64,000 nt of DNA from JALSKU01 sp964556545 (GCA_964556545.1 CAZKWE010000029.1:1-64000); one strand, 5' to 3'. Positions 15,774-24,455 are shown, numbered from the stretch's first letter. A program made the numbers and translations. The notes: generated by a model not told the origin, from the sequence alone.

Positions 15774-16793
15774 GTGAAAATTATGATTGCTATGAGCGGA
15801 GGAGTTGACTCTTCAACCGTAGCTTATATGCTTAAAAACCAAGGACATGAAGTGGAGGGAGTTTATATGAAACTCCACAATAACCCAAACTATCATAAAA
15901 CCAATATAGAAAAAGTTAAAAAAATAGCTGAGTTTTTGGGTATCAAATATCATGTTTTGGACTTAAGCAAAAAATTTGACAAGTTTGTCTATAAACCCTT
16001 TATAGATAGTTACAAAAAAGGCAAAACGCCAAATCCGTGTATCTTATGCAACCGCACTATCAAATTTGGCGAACTTGTAGATTTTACAAAAAAAGAAGGG
16101 TTTGATAAACTCGCAACCGGACATTATGCAGATATCAAAGATGGTTTTATATCCGAAGCCAAAGACAAAAGCAAAGATCAAAGCTACTTCTTGTCTAATA
16201 TAAAAAAAGAAAATATACCGTATCTTTTATTTCCCTTGAACGATATATTGAAAAAAGATTTAAAAACTACCGCATCAAAAATAAAAATATTAAAAGATTT
16301 TTCAGCACAAAAAGAGAGTAGTGAAATATGCTTTGTAGATACGACTTACATAGATATCTTAAAAGATTATATCGATACTGATATGCCGGGAAATGTTGTA
16401 GATAAAAACGGCAATATTATAGGCAGACACAAAGGATATATGCATTACACCATAGGCAAAAGAAAAGGTTTTGAAGTTTTTGGTGCACTCACTCCCCACT
16501 ATGTTATCAAAATAGACCCGAATAAAAACGAGATAACCGCAGGTAGCAAAGAAGATCTCAAGATAAAAAGTTTTTTTATAAAGGATATCAATCTTTTTAT
16601 AGACAAATATGAATTTGAAGCCGGTGTAAAGATAAGATACAGAAGTTCTAAAACTCCATGCAGGGTTATTTTAGACAAAGAAAACAATAGTGGAGAAGTT
16701 TTACTTAAAGAACCTGTTTCCGGACTTGCAAGCGGACAAATGGCAGTTTTTTACAATGATGATAAAGTCATAGCAGGAGGATGGATAGTATAA
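15774..16793 (+). CDS. mnmA: tRNA-specific 2-thiouridylase
   Basis: MnmA puts sulfur on U34 of Lys, Glu and Gln tRNAs, with sulfur delivered as a persulfide. I start at GTG 15774: it follows AAAAAGGAGA at good spacing and the family begins here (VKIMIAMSGG). A longer in-frame extension from 15693 only reads the duplicated repeat. The 339 residues have the PP-loop AMSGGVDSS (6-14), the catalytic pair Cys92 (NPCILCNRTIKF) and Cys186 (SSEICFVDT), GHYADI, and a C-terminal beta domain ending GGWIV. Cys89, three residues before the first catalytic cysteine, is an additional cysteine in the loop. Length matches epsilon homologues. Confidence 0.94.
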   Translation: MKIMIAMSGGVDSSTVAYMLKNQGHEVEGVYMKLHNNPNYHKTNIEKVKKIAEFLGIKYHVLDLSKKFDKFVYKPFIDSYKKGKTPNPCILCNRTIKFGELVDFTKKEGFDKLATGHYADIKDGFISEAKDKSKDQSYFLSNIKKENIPYLLFPLNDILKKDLKTTASKIKILKDFSAQKESSEICFVDTTYIDILKDYIDTDMPGNVVDKNGNIIGRHKGYMHYTIGKRKGFEVFGALTPHYVIKIDPNKNEITAGSKEDLKIKSFFIKDINLFIDKYEFEAGVKIRYRSSKTPCRVILDKENNSGEVLLKEPVSGLASGQMAVFYNDDKVIAGGWIV

Positions 16794-16810
16794 TTTATCT
16801 TTTAATGTTT

Positions 16811-18835
16811 TTACCTTTTTCTTTCTTCAATTATCTTCTTTATGATTTTATTTTTGTTTGCTGAAAAAGCAAAACATGTATCTACCTTACATGCAATAAA
16901 ATTCTTATTATTTATTGCTTTGTAAAGTATAAATACACAAGAAAGTTTTTTCTGTAAATCTTCTTTTAACTTCATTAAGGAAGCTTTTTTACTTTTTATA
17001 ATGATATATCCCTTTTTAAAGGCCAAAATATCAAGTACGGCCTGCGGAAAATTAGCCGGATATTTTGATACGAGCATACTGTTTGTTTCTATGGTATTTT
17101 TTGCCAACTCTTCATATGACAATTTTTCTTTTAAAAGAGCAAGCTTTAAAAGATTATCAACCATGATTCCAAGTGAACTTACATAGGCATTATCGTCAAA
17201 TGTGGCTTTTACCCTAAAAGGCTTTAAAGAATAGTACCAAATACCATTTGTATAAAATTTTGAAATTGCTTTCTTGGTAAAATCATTGGCTTTTTTTAAA
17301 TAAGAATTATCAAAAGTTGCTTCATATGCACCAATCAGTGCTGAAACCAAAAATGAATAATCCTCAAGATTTGCCTCTATTTTTGGCTTTTTGCCAAGAA
17401 GTACCTGATGATAAAGCTTTTTATCTACATATATTTTACTCATCAGGGATTTAATGGATTCAACAGCATAATTCTTATACTCAGGATTTATTTTAGATGC
17501 TTTAAAAAGTGATTTTATTAAAAGTGCATTCCACGAAGTCAATATCTTATGATCCACAAAAGGATACACTCTTTTTTCTCTTATACTGAGCAAAACTTTT
17601 TTTGCTTTATCAAAATTTTTGGGCTTTGTATCTATTTCATCAATATAGGGATTATTTTTTCCTTCAAAATTTCCGGTTTTTGTAATATTTAAATAATCAA
17701 GTATCTCTTTGTAATTTTTTATACCGGCTCCGACAAGTGCAGCTTTTACTTCTTGATAATTAAAAACAAAATAGGCACCTTCTTCTTTTTTTCCAGTTTT
17801 CATATCTATACTATCCGCGTCACTTGCACTGTAAAAAACTCTATCTTTTTCAAATTTATGTTTTAAAAACACCACCAAATCATTGACTATATTTTTATAC
17901 AATTCTTTTTTTGTTATCCTATAAGCCAGAGTGTAAACTTCCAAAAGTTCCGCATTTGTATAGAGCATTTTTTCAAAATGAGGTATCATCCATTTTTCAT
18001 CAGTTGAATATCTGTAAAAACCGCTCTCGATTTGATCATAAATCCCGCCTTTTGCCATAGCTGTAAGTATACCCTCAGCCATATCAAGAACTTTTTTATT
18101 GTGATTTAATTCATATATTCTAAGCAATACTCTCAATGTAGAACAATGAGGGAATTTCGGAGCAAAACCTATTCCGTAATTGTCTTTATCGAAATTTTTT
18201 TCAACTCCTTTGATAAACTTTTCTTCTATATTGTTTTCAATCATATTTGAAAATTTTTTAGGCTTGGTTTCCATTATATTAAGATATTTTTGTACTTCTG
18301 AAGCTACATTTTCTATCTTTTTATAATTATTTTTTTTCAATTCAATAAAATATTTTAACAACTCCATAAGCCCCACTCTTCCATATTTTGTCTCTCTTGG
18401 AATATATGTTGCACTAAAAAACGGTTTTCCGTCGGGAGTTAAAATAATACTTAACGGCCATCCGCCTCCTCTTTTGTTCATAAGATAATAAACATCTTGA
18501 AAATGCTTATCAACAGATGGCATCTCTTCTGTATCAACTTTGATGGCAATATAATTATCATTTAGAATTTTTGCAACTTCTTCATTTTCAAAAGACTCCT
18601 CTTCCATTACATGACACCAGTGACAAGTGCTGTATCCGATAGATAAAAAAATGAGCTTATTTTCCTTTTTTGCTTTCTCAAAAGCTTTTTTACTCCATGG
18701 CATCCAATTTACAGGATTATGTGCATGCTGTAAAAGATATGGAGAATCTTCATATATTAATTCATTTGTATATTTGTAGGTTTTTGCCTGTGTCATTATT
18801 GTCACCATAATTAAAATAAATATGACTTTTTTCAT
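16811..18835 (-). CDS. Exported thioredoxin-domain protein, YyaL/DUF255 type
   Basis: The 674 residues begin with a signal peptide (about 1-17, MKKVIFILIMVTIMTQA), so the protein should be periplasmic, unlike most YyaL homologues, which are cytosolic. A thioredoxin-like DUF255 domain follows, with the family start NELIYEDSPYLLQHAHNPVNW (in part) and the active site CHWC at 71-74. An (alpha/alpha)6 barrel resembling N-acylglucosamine 2-epimerases (about 220-600) then carries GGIYDQIESGFYRYSTD and WMIPHFEKMLY. The C-terminus contains two extra cysteines (about 650 and 658). The family's substrate is unknown: a disulfide or reductase role combined with a sugar-like barrel has been proposed. It is transcribed alone, divergently from the glycine-zipper gene. 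Confidence 0.87.
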   Translation of the reverse strand: MKKVIFILIMVTIMTQAKTYKYTNELIYEDSPYLLQHAHNPVNWMPWSKKAFEKAKKENKLIFLSIGYSTCHWCHVMEEESFENEEVAKILNDNYIAIKVDTEEMPSVDKHFQDVYYLMNKRGGGWPLSIILTPDGKPFFSATYIPRETKYGRVGLMELLKYFIELKKNNYKKIENVASEVQKYLNIMETKPKKFSNMIENNIEEKFIKGVEKNFDKDNYGIGFAPKFPHCSTLRVLLRIYELNHNKKVLDMAEGILTAMAKGGIYDQIESGFYRYSTDEKWMIPHFEKMLYTNAELLEVYTLAYRITKKELYKNIVNDLVVFLKHKFEKDRVFYSASDADSIDMKTGKKEEGAYFVFNYQEVKAALVGAGIKNYKEILDYLNITKTGNFEGKNNPYIDEIDTKPKNFDKAKKVLLSIREKRVYPFVDHKILTSWNALLIKSLFKASKINPEYKNYAVESIKSLMSKIYVDKKLYHQVLLGKKPKIEANLEDYSFLVSALIGAYEATFDNSYLKKANDFTKKAISKFYTNGIWYYSLKPFRVKATFDDNAYVSSLGIMVDNLLKLALLKEKLSYEELAKNTIETNSMLVSKYPANFPQAVLDILAFKKGYIIIKSKKASLMKLKEDLQKKLSCVFILYKAINNKNFIACKVDTCFAFSANKNKIIKKIIEERKR

Positions 18836-18943
18836 ATTTGTTCCTCATAAAAGATATCTAAGAGTATCAAAATCGTTGTTAATGCACGATTTTTTCACAA
18901 TTTTAATATAAAGTTTTAAGTATAAAACAAATGGAGGTCTAAA

Positions 18944-19474
18944 ATGAAAAAACTAATTTTAATCGGACTGATTGCAGGACTTGGTATAAATTTGAGTGCA
19001 GAAAGTTTTATTATACGAGATAGAGCCGAAGTTGTAAGAAGCAAACCTATATATAGAAATGTTGTAAAAAGAGTTCCCTATCAAGAGTGTTGGAACGAAC
19101 AAGTGCCTGTCAATGATTATTATGACGATGACGGTGGTAATACCATAGACAATAATTTTGGTGCCCTTATAGGCGGAGTTGCAGGAGGTATTTTGGGACA
19201 TCAATTAGGAGGTGGTAGTGGCAAAACCGCCGCTACTGTCGGAGGTGCAATCATTGGAACACTTGTTGGAAAAAATCTCTCACATACAAATCACAGAAGA
19301 AGATACACAAGCGGATACACAACAAAACGCAAATGTGTAACAAAATACAGCGAAACAAGAGATACAGTTATAACAAGATATAAAAATATAGCTTACTATC
19401 AAGGCAGAAAAATAGTGAAATTCAGCAACAAGCCTTTAAGATATATAAGTATCAGAAAAATTATAGAGTATTAA
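18944..19474 (+). CDS. Glycine-zipper 2TM surface protein
   Basis: The 176 residues begin with a signal peptide (1-19, ending LSA). The centre (about 72-106) is a glycine zipper, GALIGGVAGGILGHQLGGG followed by AATVGGAIIGTLVG, as in the 17-kDa antigen, SlyB and related outer-membrane proteins. Flanking regions are basic and tyrosine-rich, with a paired-cysteine pattern (Cys about 49 and 128) that could form a disulfide. No lipobox cysteine is present, so it is not a lipoprotein. The role is probably envelope integrity, inferred from the family. It has its own RBS (GGAGG) and is followed by a strong hairpin terminator. Confidence 0.8.
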   Translation: MKKLILIGLIAGLGINLSAESFIIRDRAEVVRSKPIYRNVVKRVPYQECWNEQVPVNDYYDDDGGNTIDNNFGALIGGVAGGILGHQLGGGSGKTAATVGGAIIGTLVGKNLSHTNHRRRYTSGYTTKRKCVTKYSETRDTVITRYKNIAYYQGRKIVKFSNKPLRYISIRKIIEY

Positions 19475-19500
19475 GCATCTTGCCAAAACAATACAAATTA

Positions 19501-19530
19501 ATATGCGGGAAAAACTATCCCGCATATTTT
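19501..19530. terminator. Rho-independent terminator after the glycine-zipper gene
   Basis: The stem ATATGCGGGA / TCCCGCATAT has a short loop (AAAAC) and a short TTTT tail on the plus strand. It overlaps the end of the flavin oxidoreductase remnant on the other strand, whose TAG lies in the loop. Confidence 0.85.
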
Positions 19531-19631
19531 AATGTTTCTTCATACCCGTCTTTAATAACTTCATAAATATTTCTAACCTCTTTCGCATCGCCAATTACAG
19601 AATATTTTATACCTATTTTGTTCAAATACCG
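19515..19631 (-). pseudogene. Remnant of an NADH:flavin oxidoreductase (C-terminal tail)
   Basis: A 38-codon open stretch on the minus strand ends in TAG. It reads like the last 40 residues of 2,4-dienoyl-CoA-reductase-type flavin oxidoreductases, in which a short strand is followed by VIGDA, a run with R/N and an I.DGYE..L pattern. An in-frame TGA (19632-19634) closes the frame upstream and no further homologous sequence or start codon is seen. The remainder of the gene is absent, as the next gene (ffh) follows. I read it as the relic of a deleted gene. Confidence 0.55.
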
Positions 19632-19717
19632 TCATATAGTAGCAACACCTACTTTTGATTAGATTTTAAGTCTTTTTTTAGTAGTATTTGGCACAAAACA
19701 ATTATCAAGGAGCTATA

Positions 19718-21058
19718 TTGTTAGGTTCATTAACTGACTCTTTTAAAACAGCTATAAATAAAATACGCTTTGCTGATGATGACAAAGCATTGAAAAAAGC
19801 ACTTGACAATCTCAAAAAATCACTTCTTAAAAGCGATGTTCACCATAAAGTGGTAAGAGAGCTTATAAAAAATGTAGAAATCGAGACTAAAAGAGCCGGT
19901 ATTGGAAAAGAAAACTTTCTAAAATCACTCAAAGAAAATCTCTTAAATATTCTTAATACAGGTGGAAAACAGGGATTTGTTTTTTCTTCAAAACCTCCTA
20001 CCGTTGTTTTAATGAGCGGACTTCAAGGAAGCGGTAAAACTACCACTACTGTAAAACTTGCATACTATTTGAAACTCAGAAAGAAAAAGGTACTAATTGC
20101 CGCTTGCGATTTACAACGTCTTGCTGCCGTAGAGCAATTAAAACAACTATGTGAACAAAATGAATTGGATCTTTACTATGATGAAAACGAGAAAAATCCT
20201 CTTAAAATCGCAAAAAATGCCTTAAAAAAAGCAAAGGATGCTCTTTATGATGTACTTTTAGTAGATACCGCGGGACGACTTGCCATAGACGAAGAATTAA
20301 TGGATGAATTAAACTCTATCAAAAAAGCTTTAAATCCCGATGAAGTATTTTATGTAGCTGATTCTCTAACCGGTCAGGATGCAGTAAGAAGTGCGGTAAC
20401 TTTTAATGAAAAATTAGGACTCAGCGGTATAATTCTTTCCAAATATGATGGTGACGGCAAAGGAGGAGTAGCTCTTGGAATTGCCAAACAAACCGGAGTT
20501 CCTTTGAGATTTGTAGGTATCGGGGAAAAAGCACCCGATCTTGAATTATTTATTCCTGAAAGAATTGTCAACAGACTCATGGGAGAAGGTGATCTTGCCT
20601 CTTTGGCAGAAAAAACAAGTACCATAATAGACGAAAAAAAAGCTAAAAAATTAACCCAAAAAATGAAAAAAGGTGAATTTAATTTTAATGACTTTATGGA
20701 ACAAATGGAAAGTATGAAAAAACTTGGCAATTTAAAATCAATAGTCGGAATGATACCCGGACTCTCATCTATGGCAAACCAGATAAAAGATATGGATCTG
20801 GAAAATTCGGCTGAAATAAAAGCTATGAAGGCTATGATTAGCTCAATGACAAAAAAGGAAAGAGAACATCCTTCACTTTTAAACAACAGTAGAAAAAGAA
20901 GAATTGCACAGGGTGCAGGATTATCTCAAATGCAAGTAAACCGTTTTATAAAACAATTCAACAATGCCGCTAAAATGGCTAAAAAATTCTCCGGCAAAAA
21001 AGGAATGCAGGATTTGCAAAGTCTCATGGGAGGACAGGGAAGAAATTTTCCAAGATAA
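19718..21058 (+). CDS. ffh: Signal recognition particle GTPase
   Basis: Ffh binds signal sequences and the SRP RNA and targets ribosomes to the inner membrane. I choose TTG 19718, five bases after AAGGAG (19707-19712). An earlier in-frame TTG at 19688 has no such site and adds ten residues that do not look like the family. The 446 residues have the N domain, a G domain with GLQGSGKTTTTVKL (about 101-114), DTAGR, KYDGDGKGG, and a methionine-rich M domain (about 320-420) containing GMIPGLSSM and RKRRIAQGAG. Length is normal. The SRP RNA gene is not in the window. Confidence 0.95.
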   Translation: MLGSLTDSFKTAINKIRFADDDKALKKALDNLKKSLLKSDVHHKVVRELIKNVEIETKRAGIGKENFLKSLKENLLNILNTGGKQGFVFSSKPPTVVLMSGLQGSGKTTTTVKLAYYLKLRKKKVLIAACDLQRLAAVEQLKQLCEQNELDLYYDENEKNPLKIAKNALKKAKDALYDVLLVDTAGRLAIDEELMDELNSIKKALNPDEVFYVADSLTGQDAVRSAVTFNEKLGLSGIILSKYDGDGKGGVALGIAKQTGVPLRFVGIGEKAPDLELFIPERIVNRLMGEGDLASLAEKTSTIIDEKKAKKLTQKMKKGEFNFNDFMEQMESMKKLGNLKSIVGMIPGLSSMANQIKDMDLENSAEIKAMKAMISSMTKKEREHPSLLNNSRKRRIAQGAGLSQMQVNRFIKQFNNAAKMAKKFSGKKGMQDLQSLMGGQGRNFPR

Positions 21059-21135
21059 TATCAATATATAAAATTATTATTGATTAAAGGGTATTTTAAT
21101 ACTCATAAAAACTTTACAATTAGAACTATTTTTGA

Positions 21136-21251
21136 TATAATTCACTTTCGTTTTGACTTTTGAAATAATCCCTCTGTGATCAAAAGTTGCAAAAAACACC
21201 AAATGGTGGTAAGAGGCAAAATACTACAAATATTCTGCAACAATTTACCAC
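21136..21251 (+). promoter_or_regulatory. Promoter and structured leader of the rpsP operon
   Basis: TATAAT (21136-21141) preceded by TG forms an extended -10. The leader then holds a perfect 8-bp stem (21156-21163 with 21180-21187) and a second 7-bp stem, GTGGTAA with TTACCAC (21206-21212 with 21245-21251). Two hairpins in a 130-base leader before a ribosomal-protein operon suggest feedback control by a product protein, but no known Rfam-type motif is recognised. Confidence 0.5.
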
Positions 21252-21275
21252 ACTAATACTTACAAAAGGAAAAAA

Positions 21276-21506
21276 ATGACAGTAGTTAGATTAACAAGAA
21301 TGGGTAGAAAAAAGAAGCCTTTTTACAGAATTGTTGTAACAGACAGTAGAAAAAGAAGAGATGGTGGCTGGATAGAGTCAATAGGATACTATAACCCTTT
21401 AACCGAACCTGAAACTATAAAGTTTGATGAAGAAAGACTTGCATATTGGAAAAGTGTCGGTGCAAAACTTAGCGACAGGGTAAAAAAGATCACCGAAAGC
21501 AAATAA
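21276..21506 (+). CDS. rpsP: 30S ribosomal protein S16
   Basis: The 76-residue protein begins MTVVRLTRMGRKKKPFYRIV, the family signature, and continues VTDSRKRRDGG and IGYYNPL. S16 is an early assembly protein of the small-subunit body. A good AAAAGGAA precedes the ATG. It heads the operon rpsP-khpA-rimM-trmD-rplS, all of whose genes abut or overlap. Confidence 0.98.
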   Translation: MTVVRLTRMGRKKKPFYRIVVTDSRKRRDGGWIESIGYYNPLTEPETIKFDEERLAYWKSVGAKLSDRVKKITESK

Positions 21507-21507
21507 A

Positions 21508-21756
21508 ATGGTTGAAGATTTTATACGTGAGTTTACACTTCTTTTAGTTGATAAACCCGAGCTTGTAAAAATAGAAAATAATACTGTTGATGAAAGTTAC
21601 AGTGAAATTACCATCTATGCCCACAAGAGCGATACGGGTAAACTAATAGGCAAAGAAGGTAAAATGATAAACTCACTCAAAACTGTTATATCAGGATGCA
21701 AAGCCAAAGATAACAGATCATACAAAATTATGGTAAAAGCGATTGAAGAAAAGTAA
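21508..21756 (+). CDS. khpA: KH-domain RNA-binding protein
   Basis: The 82 residues form a single KH domain with the GXXG-type loop GKLIGKEGKMINSLKTVISG (about 49-68). KhpA binds RNA, usually as a partner of KhpB (Jag), and is encoded between rpsP and rimM in many bacteria. The ATG starts one base after the rpsP stop, and the 3' end overlaps rimM by 14 bases. Confidence 0.93.
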   Translation: MVEDFIREFTLLLVDKPELVKIENNTVDESYSEITIYAHKSDTGKLIGKEGKMINSLKTVISGCKAKDNRSYKIMVKAIEEK

Positions 21757-22276
21757 TCTTGTAAAGATTGCTCAGATAGGTAAAACTGTAGGTTTAAGGG
21801 GTGATTTAAAACTCCACCTACATACGGATTTTCCTGAACAATTCAAAAAAAAGAGAGCTTTTTTTAAAAATGATTTAACTAAGCTTATCATAGAAAATTA
21901 CAATCCCCAAAGAGGTATTGTAAAATTTTTTGGATTTGACGATAAAGAAGATGCTTCCGTACTTATAAACCAGTTTTTATATACTACTATCGAAGATAGC
22001 CAGAATTATTGTGCCTTAAAAGATAATGAATATTTTTGGTTTGACATTATAGATGCCAAAGTTTATCAGGATGATTTATATCTGGGTCATGTTGTTGATA
22101 TCCAAAGATTTGACCCGGATGATTTTCTTGTGATAAAAACAGATAAAAATCTTCAAAATATGTCTCTGCCAAAACAATTTCTCATACCCTACATAAAAAG
22201 ATATATTGTAGATTTTGATAAAAATAGCAAAACCATATATACCAAAGATACATTGGATTTACTAAAAAGTTCATGA
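21743..22276 (+). CDS. rimM: 16S rRNA processing protein
   Basis: RimM binds S19 and helps mature the 3' domain of 16S rRNA. The 177 residues show the N-terminal barrel motif IGKTVGLRGDLKLHLHTDFP and the C-terminal PRC-barrel with VVDIQRFDPDDFLVIKT and LIPYIKRYI. The start is a TTG within the end of khpA. Overlap with trmD is four bases (ATGA). Position between S16/KhpA and TrmD is the standard order. Confidence 0.94.
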   Translation: MKKSNLVKIAQIGKTVGLRGDLKLHLHTDFPEQFKKKRAFFKNDLTKLIIENYNPQRGIVKFFGFDDKEDASVLINQFLYTTIEDSQNYCALKDNEYFWFDIIDAKVYQDDLYLGHVVDIQRFDPDDFLVIKTDKNLQNMSLPKQFLIPYIKRYIVDFDKNSKTIYTKDTLDLLKSS

Positions 22277-22980
22277 AATTTACATTTCTTACTCTCTTTC
22301 CGAATCTTGTAAAACCATATTTTGATGATTCAATTTTAAAAATTGCTTCCAAAAAGGGAATTTTGCAATTTGATTTTCTCAATCCCAGAGATTTTACTCT
22401 TGATAAGCACAAAAAAGTAGATGATACACTTATCGCAGGAGGAGCAGGTATGCTCATGACTCCTCAACCGCTTGCTGATGCTATAAAGCATATAAAAACA
22501 AATGATAAAAATGCTTATATAATTTTTACAGCACCTTCAGCTAAACTTTTCAAACAAAAAGATGCCAAGAGACTTGCAAAAAAAGAACATATTGTATTTG
22601 TAAGCGGAAGATATGAGGGAATTGATGAGAGAGTTATTGAAATGTATGCAAATGAAGTTTTCAGTATTGGAGATTTTATACTCACAGGAGGTGAACTTCC
22701 TTCACTTGTAATGAGTGATGCTATAAGCAGAAATATCCCCGGAGTTCTTGGAAACAGTTCATCTTTACAAGAAGAAAGCTATGAAAACAATCTTTTGGAA
22801 GCCCCTTCTTTTACAAAACCAAATATTTTTGAAAAAAACAGCATCATTAAAGAGTTTTTAAAGGGAAATCACGGTAAAATTGCATCCTTAAAATATGAAT
22901 TATCGCTTTTAAAGACAAAGTACCACAGAATTGACTTGTATAAAAAGCTAAAAACCAAAGGAAATGTTCATGAGAAATAG
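22273..22980 (+). CDS. trmD: tRNA (guanine-37-N1)-methyltransferase
   Basis: TrmD methylates G37 next to the anticodon of tRNAs reading CNN, using AdoMet, and prevents frameshifting. The 235 residues have the family start MKFTFLTLFPNLVKPYFDDS, GGGAGMLM-like AGGAGMLM at the AdoMet knot, SGRYEGIDERV, and FILTGGELPSLVMSDAISR with the catalytic acidic residue. The trefoil-knot core is intact. Its 3' end overlaps rplS by 11 bases. Confidence 0.97.
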   Translation: MKFTFLTLFPNLVKPYFDDSILKIASKKGILQFDFLNPRDFTLDKHKKVDDTLIAGGAGMLMTPQPLADAIKHIKTNDKNAYIIFTAPSAKLFKQKDAKRLAKKEHIVFVSGRYEGIDERVIEMYANEVFSIGDFILTGGELPSLVMSDAISRNIPGVLGNSSSLQEESYENNLLEAPSFTKPNIFEKNSIIKEFLKGNHGKIASLKYELSLLKTKYHRIDLYKKLKTKGNVHEK

Positions 22981-23329
22981 ATATGTAGAAGCTTACGAGC
23001 AAAAACAATTTAAAGAAAAAAATATACCTGATTTTAGAGCAGGCGATACTCTTAGAGTTGCGGTTGAAATTAAAGAAGGTGATAAAACCAGAATTCAAAA
23101 TTTTGAAGGTGTTTGTATAGCTAAAAGAGGTTCAGGGACTGGTGCAACTTTTATAGTCAGAAAAATTGGTGCAAACAATATAGGAGTTGAGAGAATTTTT
23201 CCATTATACAGTGACAGCATAGAGAGCATAACTGTCCTTCGAAAAGGAAGAGTAAGAAGAGCAAAACTTTTTTATTTAAGAGATAGAAAAGGTAAAGCCG
23301 CAAGAATCAAAGAACTTAAAAGAAAATAA
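22970..23329 (+). CDS. rplS: 50S ribosomal protein L19
   Basis: L19 sits at the 30S-50S interface. I take the second ATG (22970): AAGGA at 22958-22962 is seven bases before it but only one base before the first ATG at 22964. The family starts with M(R/K)N(R/K)YVEA. The 119 residues include FRAGDTLRV, GVCIAKRGSG, VERIFPLYS and LRKGRVRRAKLFYLRDRKGKAARI. It is the last gene of the operon, ending in the hairpin at 23339. Confidence 0.97.
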   Translation: MRNRYVEAYEQKQFKEKNIPDFRAGDTLRVAVEIKEGDKTRIQNFEGVCIAKRGSGTGATFIVRKIGANNIGVERIFPLYSDSIESITVLRKGRVRRAKLFYLRDRKGKAARIKELKRK

Positions 23330-23338
23330 TCCTTTCCA

Positions 23339-23382
23339 ATGCAAAAAAGCAGTAAATATTTTACTGTTTTTTTGCATTTTAA
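23339..23382 (+). terminator. Rho-independent terminator after rplS
   Basis: An 18-bp near-perfect stem (23339-23356 with 23360-23377, one G-U pair) is followed by TTT, ten bases past the rplS stop. Confidence 0.9.
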
Positions 23383-23388
23383 CAATAT

Positions 23389-23418
23389 GATATAATTATA
23401 CCTTAGATTATCCTAAGG
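23389..23418 (+). promoter_or_regulatory. Promoter and RBS of the sirtuin gene
   Basis: An extended -10, TGATATAAT (23388-23396), follows the rplS terminator directly and CCTAAGGAG lies at 23411-23419, ten bases before the ATG. Confidence 0.6.
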
Positions 23419-23429
23419 AGTTATATCCT

Positions 23430-24149
23430 ATGCTTTATAAAGAAGCTGCCAAAATCATCAAAAATAGCAAAAAACTTGTTGCATTTACAGGAGCGGGAAT
23501 ATCAGTTGAAAGTGGTATTCCGACTTTCAGAGGTAAAAACGGCCTTTGGAGTAAATATAATCCTATCATTTTAGATATAGACTATTTCAAAGAAAATCCC
23601 AAACAAAGTTGGCTAAAGATAAAAGAGATTTTTTATGATTATATGATTAATACTAAACCAAATTTTGCTCATAAATATCTTGCTTTTTTGGAAAAAAAAG
23701 GGATATTAGAAGCTGTCATAACTCAAAATATTGATGGACTTCACCAAGCGGCGGGGAGTAAAAATGTTATAGAATTTCATGGTACTACAAAAAAACTTAT
23801 CTGTATAAAATGTGGCACAAGTTACAAAAGCGATACAATCGATCTTAAAATTTTACCGCCTATATGCAAAAATTGCGGTTCGGTTTTGAAACCTGATTTT
23901 GTATTTTTTAAAGAACCTATCGAGGGTGAATCTTATAAAAAAGCATTTGAACTTGTTAAGACAGCGGATACCTTACTCATTATAGGTACAACAGGTGAAA
24001 TTATGCCCGCAAGCGAATTTCCATATCTTTGCAAAGGAAAAGTCATAGAAATAAATCCCGAATTTTCCAAATATACCAAAAGCAAAACAGATATTTTTTT
24101 ACAGGAAAAAGCTGTAATCGCTACAAAAAAGCTATATGAGTTGTACTAA
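23430..24149 (+). CDS. cobB: Sir2-type NAD-dependent protein deacylase
   Basis: The 239 residues show the sirtuin Rossmann fold: FTGAGISVESGIPTFRG (about 19-35), TQNIDGLHQAAGS with the catalytic FHGT histidine shortly after, two zinc CXXC pairs (CIKCG and CKNCG) and IGTTGEIMPASEFP for NAD. CobB removes acetyl or longer acyl groups from lysines of enzymes such as acetyl-CoA synthetase. In class III sirtuins, Tyr and Arg after the GAGIS loop favour succinyl-lysine. Here the corresponding region reads SKYNPIILDI, so substrate class is unclear. It stands alone with its own promoter. Its 3' end overlaps the convergent azlD by 18 bases. Confidence 0.9.
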   Translation: MLYKEAAKIIKNSKKLVAFTGAGISVESGIPTFRGKNGLWSKYNPIILDIDYFKENPKQSWLKIKEIFYDYMINTKPNFAHKYLAFLEKKGILEAVITQNIDGLHQAAGSKNVIEFHGTTKKLICIKCGTSYKSDTIDLKILPPICKNCGSVLKPDFVFFKEPIEGESYKKAFELVKTADTLLIIGTTGEIMPASEFPYLCKGKVIEINPEFSKYTKSKTDIFLQEKAVIATKKLYELY

Positions 24150-24455
24150 CATCATATAAAAAATAGTACCTCCAAATATAGACATTAGATAATTATTGAA
24201 TTTCAAGTGCAAAAGTATCGTAACAATAATTGAAATTATCTCTTTTAGCCCATATGGCTTTACACTAAAATTAACATTTGTTAATGTGTAAAAAACAAGT
24301 ATACTCATGATAATCGGAGGAAAATTTCTTTCAACAAAAAGTATAATCTTCGGAGGTTCATGCTTTATAAAAAAAAGAAACGGAAAAACTCTTGTTATAT
24401 AGTTTGCGATACTCATTATAAGTATAGCCAAAAGCAAATATTCATAATCACTCAT
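24132..24455 (-). CDS. azlD: AzlD family branched-chain amino-acid exporter subunit
   Basis: The 107-residue product has four hydrophobic helices and the AzlD-like segment NYITRVFPFLFF near the start, followed by a proline-rich turn (FPPIIMSILV). AzlD pairs with AzlC to export branched-chain amino acids. I start at ATG 24455, which overlaps the azlC stop by eight bases. A longer frame reaching 24542 only reads azlC in another phase. The 3' end overlaps the sirtuin gene on the other strand. Confidence 0.88.
   Translation of the reverse strand: MSDYEYLLLAILIMSIANYITRVFPFLFFIKHEPPKIILFVERNFPPIIMSILVFYTLTNVNFSVKPYGLKEIISIIVTILLHLKFNNYLMSIFGGTIFYMMLVQLI

Noticed and set aside
19688..19717. Upstream TTG start of ffh
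   Set aside because: There is no ribosome site before it and the ten residues added are not in the family.
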